A stretch of 55,586 nt of DNA from Hyphomicrobiales bacterium (GCA_021775555.1 JAJFHP010000052.1:1-55586), one strand, 5' to 3'. Positions 17,676-26,571 are shown, counted from the stretch's first letter. Notes: generated by a model not told the origin, from the letters alone. Numbers and translations: made by a program.

Positions 17676-18371
17676 ATGCCCACACTTGTTCATTACCCGC
17701 TTTGCCCTTTCTCACGTTCGATCCGCCTGGCCGCGGCCGAATGCGAATTGAAGCTGTCCCTGGAGGAACAGCGGCCCTGGTCGCTGGACAATGATTTCCT
17801 GGACATCAATCCTGCCGGTACGCTGCCCTTCTACCGTGATGAGGATGACGTAACATTGTGCGGGGCTTACCCGATATCTGAATATCTGGCTGAGACTGGC
17901 GTGGATGAAACTGGCGATGCGCGCGCCTTTTCCTTCCTTCCAGGAGACGAGGCTGAACGCGGCGAGGTGCGTCGGCTCATCGACTGGTTCCACCGAAAAT
18001 TTGATACCGAAGTGACTAACTACCTGATCGGCGAGAAGGTTATGCGCCGGTTTGATACAGCCAAAGGCGGCGCGCCGGACATGGAAATGGTGCGCGCGGG
18101 GCAAGCCAATCTTCGTTACCATCTGGGATATATCGGCCATTTGACCGAGGAGCGCACCTGGCTTGGCGGCGAGCATTTGAGCTTTGCCGATTTGGCGGCG
18201 GCGGCGCATCTGTCGTGCATCGATTATCTTGGCGACGTGCCCTGGGGGCAGGCCGAAGAGGCAAAACAGTGGTATGCGCGCATAAAATCGCGACCCTCAT
18301 TCCGCTCGTTACTGGCTGATCGGGTCCCGGGACTGAAGCCGCCGGACGGTTATGCCGATCCGGATTTTTAG
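17676..18371 (+). CDS. fzlA: Glutathione S-transferase family protein, FzlA-like
   Basis: The 231-aa product from ATG 17676 (MPTLVHYPLCPFSRSIRLAA) has a thioredoxin-like N-terminal domain with CPFSR, a helical C-terminal domain including GGEHLSFADLAAAAHLSCID, and a conserved tail with LLADRVPG and YADPDF. That tail and the lack of a plain GST active-site motif match FzlA. FzlA is a GST-like protein of alphaproteobacteria that binds FtsZ, bends its filaments and is needed for constriction, rather than acting in detoxification. The neighbours uppP (envelope) and queG fit an alphaproteobacterial arrangement as I recall it. A generic GST is the alternative. Confidence 0.78.
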   Translation: MPTLVHYPLCPFSRSIRLAAAECELKLSLEEQRPWSLDNDFLDINPAGTLPFYRDEDDVTLCGAYPISEYLAETGVDETGDARAFSFLPGDEAERGEVRRLIDWFHRKFDTEVTNYLIGEKVMRRFDTAKGGAPDMEMVRAGQANLRYHLGYIGHLTEERTWLGGEHLSFADLAAAAHLSCIDYLGDVPWGQAEEAKQWYARIKSRPSFRSLLADRVPGLKPPDGYADPDF

Positions 18372-18380
18372 ACTTTTCCC

Positions 18381-19499
18381 ATGCCCCGATTGAAAGACCA
18401 GATACATGCCTGTGCCCTCGAGGCAGGTTTTGACATCATTCGCTTTACCACGCCTGATGCCATCCCGTTTTCTGGTGCGCGGCTGATGGAGTTCCTGGCC
18501 GAGGGCCGGCATGGCGACATGGAATGGATGGAAACCACGGCGGAGCGACGCTGCGACCCCAGGTCGCTATGGGCGGATGCGCGCTCAGTTATTGTTTTGG
18601 GGCTGAATTACGGGCCCGAGTCAGATCCTATGGAGGCTTTGTCGCAGACCTCGAACGGGGTCATTTCCGTTTATGCGCGCGGGAGGGACTATCACGACCT
18701 CATCAAGAAGAAGCTCAAGCGGGTCGCGGGCTGGTTGCATCGTGAACGGGACTGCGAGGTAAAGGTGTTTGTCGATACAGCGCCCGTGATGGAGAAACCG
18801 CTGGCGCAGGCGGCTGGCGCCGGGTGGCAGGGCAAGCACACCAACCTGGTTTCGCGCGAGTTCGGTTCATGGCTGTTCCTGGGAACGATCTTCACCACCG
18901 AGCCACTTGAGCCGGACGAGGAGGAAAGCGACCATTGCGGGGCTTGCCGCGCCTGTCTTGACGTTTGCCCGACACACGCATTTCCGAATGCCTATGAGCT
19001 CGATGCGCGGCGCTGTATCTCCTATCTCACCATCGAGCATCAGGGTCACATCGCACCGGAATTTCGCGAAAGTATCGGCAACCGCATCTTCGGCTGTGAC
19101 GATTGCCTGGCTGTATGCCCGTGGAACAAGTTTGCACAAAAATCACGCGAGGCCCGTTTTGCGGCGCGGGCCGAGACCGAAAACCCGCCGCTTGACCAGT
19201 TGCTGTCACTGGATGATGCGGCTTTCCGGGTGCGTTTTGCCGGTACGCCGGTCAAGCGTACCGGGCGCGACAGGTTTCTTCGCAACGTGCTTATCGCCGC
19301 GGGGAATTCAGGCGATAAAACGCTCTTGCCCCAGATTGAAAACTTGCTGCGAGATGAGTCTGAACTCGTTCGGGCCATGGCCGTGTGGGCTTCAGCCCAA
19401 CTAATGGACGCGGTAGAATTCAATGCGCGACGTGCGGAACTGGAGCCCAATGAGCGTGACTTGAATGTACAGATGGAATGGCAGGGTGTGAGGATATGA
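18381..19499 (+). CDS. queG: Epoxyqueuosine reductase QueG
   Basis: Cobalamin-dependent iron-sulfur enzyme that reduces epoxyqueuosine to queuosine in the wobble base of tRNAs for Asp, Asn, His and Tyr. 372 aa with the two 4Fe-4S ligand motifs CGACRACLDVCPTHAFP and CDDCLAVCPWNKFA and the cobalamin-domain segment GAGWQGKHTNLVSREFGSWL. The C-terminal HEAT-like tail (RDESELVRAMAVWASAQL) is complete. Start ATG 18381 lies 9 bases after the FzlA-like stop, and its own stop overlaps the next start (ATGA), so the three genes form an operon. Confidence 0.97.
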   Translation: MPRLKDQIHACALEAGFDIIRFTTPDAIPFSGARLMEFLAEGRHGDMEWMETTAERRCDPRSLWADARSVIVLGLNYGPESDPMEALSQTSNGVISVYARGRDYHDLIKKKLKRVAGWLHRERDCEVKVFVDTAPVMEKPLAQAAGAGWQGKHTNLVSREFGSWLFLGTIFTTEPLEPDEEESDHCGACRACLDVCPTHAFPNAYELDARRCISYLTIEHQGHIAPEFRESIGNRIFGCDDCLAVCPWNKFAQKSREARFAARAETENPPLDQLLSLDDAAFRVRFAGTPVKRTGRDRFLRNVLIAAGNSGDKTLLPQIENLLRDESELVRAMAVWASAQLMDAVEFNARRAELEPNERDLNVQMEWQGVRI

Positions 19500-20365
19500 G
19501 CAAACTCGTCTGCTTTGGCCTTGGCTACTCGGCGCAGGTATTTGCCCGCCGCATGATAGCGCATGGTTGGCAGGTGCTCGGAACCACACGGAGCGAGGAC
19601 GCCCTTCAGAAATTGCGCGATGAAGGTTTTCATATGGCGCTTTTCAGTGGTGAGGAGCCCTGTGCAGATGCAAGTAATGCGCTGAAAACCGCAACACATG
19701 TGCTGATCTCGGTGGCACCGGGAGCAGGGGGTGATGCGGTTCTGACCCATCATGAGGATGATCTGGCTGATGCGCCTTTGCTGGAATGGATTGGGTATCT
19801 CTCGACCGTCGGTGTCTACGGCGATCATGCTGGTGAATGGGTTGATGAAGATGCCGTGTTAAAACCGAAAAGTCAGCGCTCCCTTTTGCGTGTCGCAGCT
19901 GAGAATGCATGGATTGAGTTCGGCTCCAAAACCGGCAAGGCGGTTCAGTTGTTCCGCCTGGCAGGCATTTACGGACCCGGGCGCGGCCCGCTTGAGAATG
20001 TTCGCGCCGGAAAGGGGCGACGCATCGTCAAGAAGGCGCAGGTGTTCAACCGCATTCATGTGGAGGACATCGCCAGCGTGCTGGAGGCCTCCATCAACCA
20101 TCCAAGGGCAGGAGCAATCTACAATGTGAGCGATGATGAACCCGCCCCGCCACAGGATGTGGTCGCATATGCCGCAAAATTGCTGGGTATGGTGCCTCCG
20201 CCGGAGGTGGCGTTCGAGAAGGCGGATTTAACCCCAATGGGGCGCAGCTTTTATGGTGAAAACAAGCGCGTCTCGAATGCTCGTATCAGGCAGGAGCTTG
20301 AAGTGGATCTGGCTTTTCCAACATACCGGGAAGGGATGACCTCCCTGGCAGGGGCATTTAAATGA
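19496..20365 (+). CDS. NAD-dependent epimerase/dehydratase family protein (YeeZ-like)
   Basis: Extended SDR-like protein, 289 aa. The ATG at 19496 overlaps the queG stop (ATGA) and is preceded by GAGGAT. The N-terminus LVCFGLGYSAQVFARRM is a GxGYxA variant of the Rossmann motif as in E. coli YeeZ. The strand IGYLSTVGVYGDHAGEWVDE holds the S-T-x-x-V-Y-G motif of sugar epimerases, and RLAGIYGPGRGP follows. The substrate is unknown. It ends by overlapping the convergent hydrolase gene by 8 bases. Confidence 0.88.
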   Translation: MSKLVCFGLGYSAQVFARRMIAHGWQVLGTTRSEDALQKLRDEGFHMALFSGEEPCADASNALKTATHVLISVAPGAGGDAVLTHHEDDLADAPLLEWIGYLSTVGVYGDHAGEWVDEDAVLKPKSQRSLLRVAAENAWIEFGSKTGKAVQLFRLAGIYGPGRGPLENVRAGKGRRIVKKAQVFNRIHVEDIASVLEASINHPRAGAIYNVSDDEPAPPQDVVAYAAKLLGMVPPPEVAFEKADLTPMGRSFYGENKRVSNARIRQELEVDLAFPTYREGMTSLAGAFK

Positions 20366-21203
20366 TCTCCTGTTTGGTGCGGCGATGCTGGCTTTCCGAG
20401 ATGCTTCTGTAGAGGTCGTTGATGGTATACAGGATTTTTTCGATATCCTCAGGGCGCGATAACCGGTGACCTCCATCCTGGATCAGGCTCAGCATGATGT
20501 TCTCACCCAGCAGGGTTTGCGTCAGTGCATTGGCGTGACGCCAGGGCACATCAGGATCTTCAATGCCATGTATAATTCTAACCGGGCAGGGCGGGGTGAA
20601 CTTGTCTTCGCCGATAAGATGCTTCCGGCCCTCTTCGATGAGCTGCCTGGTAATGGTGTAGGGGCCGTCATAATAACGCGAGGAACGTTCAAAGAAGCCC
20701 TGGGTTTCAATCGCTTTGCGCGCATCATCGGAAAACTCATTCCACATCAGTGTTTCCGTCATGTCCCAGGCTGGCGCAATCAGGACCGCGCCTTCAATTG
20801 GACACAAATTTTGGACGATCCGCTCTTCATTGACGATCGCGCGTAAAATCAGCAGAACGAGCCAGCCGCCCATGCTTGAGCCAACGAGAATTTGTGGGCC
20901 TCGCGCCACTTCGCGCAGAATGGCGAGACTTTCCCCCAACCATTGGCCTATGGTGCCATCGGTAAATTTGCCCTCGGATGCCCCATGACCGGAATAGTCG
21001 AAACGAAGCATGGACCGGTTCGTTTGCACTGCCCATTTCTGCAGGGCGCTGACCTTGTTGCTTACCATGGTAGAGTTCAACCCGGGAAGCCATACCAGAC
21101 CTGGCTCTTCCGAATGCTCAACCGGCGTGTTGTGATAGGCAATGCGCAGGCTCTCGCCCACGCTGCTTTTTACAACTATGTTTTGTGCTGGCCCTTGGTT
21201 CAT
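20358..21203 (-). CDS. Alpha/beta hydrolase
   Basis: Cytosolic serine hydrolase, 281 aa, of the palmitoyl-thioesterase/PHB-depolymerase-like group. The fold landmarks are LVWLPGLNSTMVSNK (oxyanion strand), RFDYSGHGASEGKF and the nucleophile elbow ILVGSSMGGWL. A catalytic Asp is in HGIEDPDVPW and the His in QDGGHRLSRPEDI, so the triad is intact. The natural substrate cannot be inferred. It is divergent from the glycosyltransferase gene, sharing a 50-base gap, and convergent with the YeeZ-like gene. Confidence 0.9.
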   Translation of the reverse strand: MNQGPAQNIVVKSSVGESLRIAYHNTPVEHSEEPGLVWLPGLNSTMVSNKVSALQKWAVQTNRSMLRFDYSGHGASEGKFTDGTIGQWLGESLAILREVARGPQILVGSSMGGWLVLLILRAIVNEERIVQNLCPIEGAVLIAPAWDMTETLMWNEFSDDARKAIETQGFFERSSRYYDGPYTITRQLIEEGRKHLIGEDKFTPPCPVRIIHGIEDPDVPWRHANALTQTLLGENIMLSLIQDGGHRLSRPEDIEKILYTINDLYRSISESQHRRTKQEII

Positions 21204-21253
21204 TCAATATTCAATTCTGCTTTTCATACATTTAGCGTGTTGGACATTAATAA

Positions 21254-22468
21254 ATGAATAGCGTCATACACGCGGCAACCGTGCTTCAGATTATCCCGCG
21301 ACTGGATACGGGCGGTGCCGAACGGGCGACCGTTGAGATCACCGAGGCGGTCGTTCGAGCCGGTGGACGGGCATTCGTCTTTAGCGAAGGCGGGCGGCTG
21401 GTGAATGATGTCGAGAGCGCGGGTGGCAAGCATATTGCGTTTCCCGCCGCGACAAAGAACCCGATCGCCATGATCTCTAACGGGTTTCGTATTGCCCGGT
21501 TCATTCGTGAAACCGGAGTTGATGTCATCCATGCGCGCAGCCGGGCACCGGCCTGGAGCGCATTCCTTGCCGCCAGGGCCACCGGGACAACATTCGTGAC
21601 CACCTATCACGGGGCGTATGGAAATCGCGGGTTTTTTAAACCACTCTATAATTCCGTCATGGCGCGGGGTGAGCTGGTGATCGCCAACTCGAACTATACC
21701 GGAGCGTTGGTCCATGATCGCCACGGCATACCAGTTGAGCGTATCCGGGTCATTCATCGCGGCGTTGACCTGGAAAAATTTAATCCGGCTGCTGTCTCCG
21801 GGCAGCGGATAAAATCCCTTCGAGAAAAATGGAGCATCACGGAAGACGAGCGCATTGTGCTCCACGCCGCCAGGCTCACCGGCTGGAAGGGCCAGCATGA
21901 CGTTATCGAGGCCGCGGCAAAGCTGTTTGCAAGCGACGGGGACAACCGCGCAGTGTTCATACTGGCGGGAGACGCACAGGGGCGCGAGGATTACGTAGCC
22001 GGTCTGAAGTGTCAGATTGCCGGGAACGCCCTGGAGGGCAGGGTAAAAATCGTGGGGCACTGCGATGATATGGCGGCGGCTTACGCGGCTTCACAAGTGA
22101 CGCTCATTGCCTCAACCGAACCGGAAGCCTTTGGACGCACAAGCGCAGAGGCGCAGGCCATGGGATGCCCGGTTATCGTCACGCGCCAGGGAGCATCGCC
22201 CGAGACCTTGCTGACCGCCCGACGCGATGGTGTGGATGCTGCCACCGGGTGGGTGGTGCCAGTTGGCGCACCTGCAGCACTTGCCAATGCGGTTGCCGAG
22301 GCGCTGTCATTGTCGGTGAGGGATCGTGGTGCCATGGCTACGCGGGCACGTGTGCATGTATGTGAAAAGTTTTCATCGGAAAACATGAAGCGTCAGACGC
22401 TTGGCGTATATGATGAATGCCTGAAGTCGGCATTGGCTGCCGCGTTTGATGATGCTAAACGCGGGTAG
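21254..22468 (+). CDS. Glycosyltransferase family 4 (GT-B)
   Basis: Cytoplasmic or membrane-associated retaining glycosyltransferase, 404 aa, probably adding a sugar to a lipid-linked or surface glycan. The N-terminal domain opens with LQIIPRLDTGGAERATVEI. The donor-site domain has VLHAARLTGWKGQHDVIEAA and the EPEAFGRTSAEAQAMGCPVI stretch containing the E-x7-E motif. Start ATG 21254. It lies just upstream of infC (gap about 110 bases) but is unlikely to be functionally linked. Donor and acceptor are unknown. Confidence 0.92.
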   Translation: MNSVIHAATVLQIIPRLDTGGAERATVEITEAVVRAGGRAFVFSEGGRLVNDVESAGGKHIAFPAATKNPIAMISNGFRIARFIRETGVDVIHARSRAPAWSAFLAARATGTTFVTTYHGAYGNRGFFKPLYNSVMARGELVIANSNYTGALVHDRHGIPVERIRVIHRGVDLEKFNPAAVSGQRIKSLREKWSITEDERIVLHAARLTGWKGQHDVIEAAAKLFASDGDNRAVFILAGDAQGREDYVAGLKCQIAGNALEGRVKIVGHCDDMAAAYAASQVTLIASTEPEAFGRTSAEAQAMGCPVIVTRQGASPETLLTARRDGVDAATGWVVPVGAPAALANAVAEALSLSVRDRGAMATRARVHVCEKFSSENMKRQTLGVYDECLKSALAAAFDDAKRG

Positions 22469-22579
22469 AGTCCGGTTGTATTAAACGAGAGTCAGCTTGA
22501 CTTCGCCGGGCTTCTTTTCGAATGATACGTCCGCGCCAGAAGGCGCCACAGGTTTTTGGCAACACAGGGAGAAAGTCAC

Positions 22580-23122
22580 ATCGCACGCCGACCAATGAGG
22601 GCACGAGCAGCGCCCACCAAAAAAGGGCCTCGTGCAAACGAGGATATTGAATACCCCGAAGTTCAACTCATCGATGATGAAGGCGAGAATCACGGGACCG
22701 TCCCTACCGAGCAGGCCAAGGAGATGGCTAATGAGGCAGGACTGGATCTTGTCGAGATTGCCGGGAACTCGGAGCCGCCTGTTTGCAAAATCCTTGATCT
22801 GGGAAAATTCAAATACCAGGCTCAGAAAAAGGCCAACGAGGCGCGCAAGAAGCAGAAGACCATCGATGTCAAGGAAATCAAGATGCGTCCGAACATCGAC
22901 ACCCACGATTATGACGTGAAGATGCGCAATATGCGCCGCTTCTTCGATCAGGGTGACAAGGTCAAGGTAACGCTTCGCTTCCGTGGTCGCGAGATGGCCC
23001 ACCAGGAACTCGGTGTTCAGCTTTTGCAGAAGGTGAAATCAGAGACCATCGAGATCGCCAAAGTAGAATCTGAACCGAAGTTGGAAGGGCGCCAGATGGT
23101 GATGGTGCTCGCGCCTAAATAA
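22580..23122 (+). CDS. infC: Translation initiation factor IF-3, apparent ATC start
   Basis: Binds 30S subunits, prevents premature 50S joining and proofreads the initiator tRNA and start codon. The N-domain ([20 protein letters not shown]), the lysine-rich linker and the C-domain ([42 protein letters not shown]) are complete. The start is placed at ATC 22580. The motif AGGGAG ends 9 bases upstream, and the product then begins (fMet)[11 protein letters not shown], aligning with the MRRPFRA start of alphaproteobacterial IF-3. Non-canonical AUU or AUC starts are a known autoregulation device of infC. Alternatives are ATG 22595 (loses the conserved RRP) and TTG 22556 (no ribosome site). Confidence 0.9.
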   Translation: MARRPMRARAAPTKKGPRANEDIEYPEVQLIDDEGENHGTVPTEQAKEMANEAGLDLVEIAGNSEPPVCKILDLGKFKYQAQKKANEARKKQKTIDVKEIKMRPNIDTHDYDVKMRNMRRFFDQGDKVKVTLRFRGREMAHQELGVQLLQKVKSETIEIAKVESEPKLEGRQMVMVLAPK

Positions 23123-23152
23123 TCGGCAGAATTTTTGTTTACCGACTCGAAA

Positions 23153-23182
23153 GCTCCGATCCTGCATCCCCCGGATCGGGGC
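23153..23182 (+). promoter_or_regulatory. Hairpin after infC
   Basis: GCTCCGATCC (23153-23162) pairs with GGATCGGGGC (23173-23182) over 10 bp, including one G-T pair, with a 10-base loop, 31 bases after the infC stop. There is no T-run, so it is either a weak terminator or an mRNA-stabilising stem. It partly touches the proposed amtB promoter. Confidence 0.4.
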
Positions 23183-23184
23183 CA

Positions 23185-23200
23185 TGGCATAACTGATGCG
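23185..23200 (+). promoter_or_regulatory. Possible sigma-54 promoter of amtB-glnK
   Basis: TGGCAT (23185-23190) and ATGCG (23196-23200) keep the obligatory GG-N10-GC spacing (GG 23186-23187, GC 23198-23199). The -24 half matches well and the -12 half less so (ATGC instead of TTGC). It would start transcription near 23211, about 100 bases before amtB. An NtrC site was not identified. Confidence 0.45.
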
Positions 23201-23309
23201 CCAGAAATGCGATTGCATCTTGCCGTTTACCCGGCATGATGAACAAAATCTGTGCAGGTGACGAAAACCGGCAAACAGGTTCGGTGATTATGTCGAGGGG
23301 AGCGCTAAC

Positions 23310-24527
23310 ATGGTCGACAGCGGCGACACAGCGTGGATTTTAACGTCCACGGCACTGGTTCTTTTCATGACACTTCCGGGGCTGGCGCTGTTTTATGGCG
23401 GGCTGGTCCAGTCGAAAAATATCCTTTCGGTGCTGATGCAATGTATCGCCATTGCCTGCCTTGCATCCGTTCTGTGGGTGGTGGCCGGTTACAGCCTGGC
23501 CTTTACAGAGGGTAATCCCCTGGTAGGCGGGTTGTCGAAAGCGTTCCTTGCAGGTGTTACCAGGGACGGTATCGTCGATGGGACAGGTATTCCCGAAACC
23601 TTGTTCATAATGTTCCAGATGACGTTTGCGATCATTACCCCGGCGCTGATTCTGGGCGCTTATGTGGAGCGGATAAAATTTTCATTCGTCATGCTCTTCT
23701 CTGGTCTCTGGCTGCTGGTCGTCTATGCGCCTGTCACCCACTGGGTTTGGGGAGGCGGCTGGCTTGCTGGCCTCGGTGTGTTGGACTTTGCAGGAGGCAT
23801 CGTCGTGCATGTGACAGCCGGCGTGTCGGCTGCTGTGATCGTGTGGCAGCTGGGCGCCAGGCCAGGTTTCCCTGACCAGGTGCGTCCACCCCATGCGCCC
23901 TGGATGGTGATGGTCGGTGCCTCGATGCTGTGGGTAGGGTGGTTTGGCTTTAACGCGGGCAGCGCGCTGGCGGCCGGCACCGATGCATCCATGGCTATGC
24001 TGGTGACCCATTTGTCCGCTGCCGTCGCCTCCCTTGTCTGGATGTGCATCGAGTGGATGAAGTTCGGTAAGCCATCCCTTGTCGGCATCGTCACCGGGAC
24101 AATTGCAGGCCTGGCAACCATTACGCCGGCATCAGGTTTCGTTGGTCCGGCGGGTGGTATCTGCCTCGGGCTAGCCGGTGGCCTCCTATGCTATTTTGCT
24201 GTCGATTTCGTGAAGAGCCGATGCAATCTGGATGATTCACTCGATGTGCTGGCGGTACATGGTGTGGGTGGCGCAACGGGCACTCTGCTGGCGGCAGTGT
24301 TCGTCTCGACAGCATTTGGCGGCGTCGGCTTTGCAGAAGGTGCGACCATGGGCAGCCAGTTCGGTGTTCAGCTCCTGGGTGTTGGAGCAACAATTGTCTG
24401 GTCGGGCGTCGCAAGCTTTCTGCTGATCAAAATAGTGCAAGCCGTCTGCGGTCTTCGCGTCAGCGAGGATGAGGCAATCGAGGGTCTCGATTTCACCTCG
24501 CATGGCGAGAAGGGTTACCATCTCTAG
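23310..24527 (+). CDS. amtB: Ammonium transporter AmtB
   Basis: Inner-membrane channel of the Amt/Mep/Rh family that conducts ammonia/ammonium when external supply is low. 405 aa with about 11 helices. The signature DFAGGIVVHVTAGVSA carries the first twin-pore histidine and LDVLAVHGVGGATGTL the second. The mature-like N-terminus (DTAWILTSTALVLFMTLPGL) lacks a long signal peptide. ATG 23310 has GAGGGG upstream. The glnK gene follows 28 bases later; PII protein blocks this channel when nitrogen is ample. The usual proteobacterial order is glnK-amtB; here it is reversed. Confidence 0.97.
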   Translation: MVDSGDTAWILTSTALVLFMTLPGLALFYGGLVQSKNILSVLMQCIAIACLASVLWVVAGYSLAFTEGNPLVGGLSKAFLAGVTRDGIVDGTGIPETLFIMFQMTFAIITPALILGAYVERIKFSFVMLFSGLWLLVVYAPVTHWVWGGGWLAGLGVLDFAGGIVVHVTAGVSAAVIVWQLGARPGFPDQVRPPHAPWMVMVGASMLWVGWFGFNAGSALAAGTDASMAMLVTHLSAAVASLVWMCIEWMKFGKPSLVGIVTGTIAGLATITPASGFVGPAGGICLGLAGGLLCYFAVDFVKSRCNLDDSLDVLAVHGVGGATGTLLAAVFVSTAFGGVGFAEGATMGSQFGVQLLGVGATIVWSGVASFLLIKIVQAVCGLRVSEDEAIEGLDFTSHGEKGYHL

Positions 24528-24555
24528 AAATGGATTTTAGGAAGGTCGCGAGCAA

Positions 24556-24894
24556 ATGAAATGGATTGTTGCAATCATCCAGCCCCATAGGCTCGACGCC
24601 GTGAGGGATGCGCTGAATGAGCTCGGCATCGCCGGCTTAACGGTCACCGAGGTGCGCGGTTATGGCCGCCAGAAAGGCCAGACCGAAATCTATCGTGGTG
24701 CTGAATATCAAATCTCATATCTGCCCAAGTTGAAACTTGAGCTGGCGGTGGACTCCAAGGCGACCTCGAAGGTTGTGGAGGCCATCCGCGAGGCGGCAGA
24801 AACCGGCAAGATCGGAGATGGCAAGATTTTCATTCTCGATCTGAAGTCGGCAATGCGCATCCGTACTGGCGAAACGGGCACCGAGGCTCTTTAG
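24556..24894 (+). CDS. glnK: Nitrogen regulatory PII protein (GlnK/GlnB)
   Basis: Trimeric signal protein sensing 2-oxoglutarate, ATP/ADP and, through uridylylation, glutamine. 112 aa, the full family length. Tyrosine 51 of the T-loop, the uridylylation site, is present in YRGAEYQ. The B- and C-loop signatures GKIGDGKIFI and AMRIRTGETG are intact. Position directly after amtB favours the GlnK role (gating AmtB) over the GlnB role, but sequence alone does not settle this. It is convergent with the AstE-like gene, with 4 bases between stops. Confidence 0.95.
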   Translation: MKWIVAIIQPHRLDAVRDALNELGIAGLTVTEVRGYGRQKGQTEIYRGAEYQISYLPKLKLELAVDSKATSKVVEAIREAAETGKIGDGKIFILDLKSAMRIRTGETGTEAL

Positions 24895-24898
24895 ACGC

Positions 24899-25927
24899 CT
24901 ACGGCTCCTGATAATCGTCTGATGTCAGGCCCTCGATCTGGGCGCCGATGGCGTTTTCGACTTCTTGCGAGTCTTCGAATCTGGCGATGTGAAATAACGC
25001 GTCACCCTCATTCACCACGGGGAGTTTACTTCGCCCCACCACAATGCCTGTAAACGGGACGGGCACTTCTGTTTCATTCTCCCCCAGCGCATCGGAAATG
25101 TGACCCAGCGAGCTCCCTTTCTCAATGCGGACACCAAGCCGGATGTCGGTTCTAAACAACCCGGTTTGCGGAGCGCGAACCCAGCTGGAGGATCGTGCCT
25201 CAACAACTGGTATTTTCGCAGTGGATGTCTTGCGCGATGAAAGCATTTCCAGCTTTCGCATCACATTGAGTATGCCGCGCAGCCCGGCACGGATTGCCAG
25301 ACTGTCAAACCTCAGAGCTTCTCCGGCCTCGTAAAGCAGCATGGGTGTGCCGCGTTCCAGCGCATATTGGCGCAGGGAACCATCGCGCAGGTTTGCGTTG
25401 ATGACTACGGGCGTGCCGAAGGTCACTGCGAGGTCTTCACAGGTCTGGTCATCCAGGTTTGCACGCACATGCGGCAGGTTGGTCCGGTTGTTGGCGCCGG
25501 TGTGCAGATCAATACCGTAATCAGACTGATCGATGATTTCCTTGGCAAACACGCGCGCCATGCGGGCAGCCAGTGATCCATGTTTTGCACCGGGGAATGA
25601 TCTGTTCAAATCGCGCCGGTCTGGCAGGTATCGCGTGTGGTTCAGGAAACCGTATACATTGACGATAGGCACGCAGATCAGCGTGCCCTTCAATCGCGTC
25701 AGGCCACGCGCTTTGAGCAATTGCCGGATAATTTCAATGCCATTGATTTCATCACCATGAATGGCAGCTGATACAAACAGCACAGGACCTTCACGTTTTC
25801 CGTGCACCACATGCACAGGCATGGCGAGGGGCGTGTACACCGATTGTCCCGGTACCGGCAGGGAGAGCGTGGTTCGTTCGCCCGCGTCGACTGAAGTGTC
25901 CGCTATTGTGAAAGGCGCACGCGCCAT
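24899..25927 (-). CDS. Succinylglutamate desuccinylase/aspartoacylase (AstE-like, M14 family)
   Basis: Zinc carboxypeptidase-fold amidohydrolase, 342 aa from ATG 25927 (a TTG two codons upstream is less likely). Zinc ligands are visible in AAIHGDEINGIEII (H-x-x-E) and in the later IDLHTGANNRTNLPHVRANL. DLNRSFPG supplies the conserved arginine. The C-terminal beta domain ends with VNEGDALFHI. The rest of an arginine-succinyltransferase pathway is absent. It is the last gene of a run with two RimB-like proteins and RimK, 9 bases after the previous stop, so the likely substrate is a glutamate-tagged peptide or small amide rather than succinylglutamate. This is inference from context. Confidence 0.88.
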   Translation of the reverse strand: MARAPFTIADTSVDAGERTTLSLPVPGQSVYTPLAMPVHVVHGKREGPVLFVSAAIHGDEINGIEIIRQLLKARGLTRLKGTLICVPIVNVYGFLNHTRYLPDRRDLNRSFPGAKHGSLAARMARVFAKEIIDQSDYGIDLHTGANNRTNLPHVRANLDDQTCEDLAVTFGTPVVINANLRDGSLRQYALERGTPMLLYEAGEALRFDSLAIRAGLRGILNVMRKLEMLSSRKTSTAKIPVVEARSSSWVRAPQTGLFRTDIRLGVRIEKGSSLGHISDALGENETEVPVPFTGIVVGRSKLPVVNEGDALFHIARFEDSQEVENAIGAQIEGLTSDDYQEP

Positions 25928-25936
25928 GACCAAAGC

Positions 25937-26461
25937 CTATCCCTTGCCACAGAGCCCTGGGCGCAAAAAAGTATGGTTGGATTCAACCAGGATCTTGTCG
26001 GCCAGAAACGAGCGGCCAATAAGTATCTGATAGGAGAGCCCTGAGCGATCCGTCAATGTAAACTCCACCTCCGAAGTTACGCCGGCAACGCAGACCTTGA
26101 GCAGGATAACCGGTCTTACCACAGTTCCCGTATTCGCCCGTCGGATGCTTGCCCGGCGAATGATAGGCTTTTCAATGAGGGTCGTGCGGCCTTCGCTGTT
26201 CGATATTTTGAGCGCCACGTATGTCTGCGATCCCTTTTTGAATTCACGATAGTTCGATGCGTTTAGGGAGGAGTTGTCAGCGCCAGTATCAAGTTTTGCC
26301 TCTACCTTGATCGTCGGTTCACCTAGCCATGCATTCTCAATGTATCCGGCGATAACCCGATCACCGATCGCATTCCGGGTGCTAGCGGCCTGACTCTGAG
26401 CGGGGATTGCATGGGCGATCAGCATGATAAGTGTCGCAGTAAGGATACAAAGATTGCGCAC
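25937..26461 (-). CDS. Exported RimB-like protein (retropepsin-fold, 'ATP-dependent zinc protease' family)
   Basis: The 174-aa product starts at GTG 26461 with GGAGGA 6 bases upstream. A clear signal peptide (hydrophobic CILTATLIMLIAHAIPA, then QSQA) predicts export to the periplasm. The mature part has the pepsin-like core VEAKLDTGADNSSLNAS (D-T-G-A) and the second half LSYQILIGRSFLADKILVE. Despite its database name the family resembles retroviral aspartic proteases. It is a paralogue of the cytoplasmic copy at 27512-27961. It sits between rimK (gap about 110 bases) and the AstE-like gene. The function of an exported copy is unknown. Confidence 0.85.
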   Translation of the reverse strand: MRNLCILTATLIMLIAHAIPAQSQAASTRNAIGDRVIAGYIENAWLGEPTIKVEAKLDTGADNSSLNASNYREFKKGSQTYVALKISNSEGRTTLIEKPIIRRASIRRANTGTVVRPVILLKVCVAGVTSEVEFTLTDRSGLSYQILIGRSFLADKILVESNHTFLRPGLCGKG

Positions 26462-26571
26462 TCACTTTCCTCCGCCAGCGACGGTTTAAACCTGTCCGAA
26501 GCAGGGAATGGTCCTCTGTTCGGAATGTGCACATCAGGTCTGCGCCGTATTTCCCTCACCTTTCGGCGTGA

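Noticed and set aside
22534-22547. Small GCGCC/GGCGC hairpin in the leader before infC
   Set aside because: Only a 5-bp stem with a poor T-run; not enough to call an attenuator.
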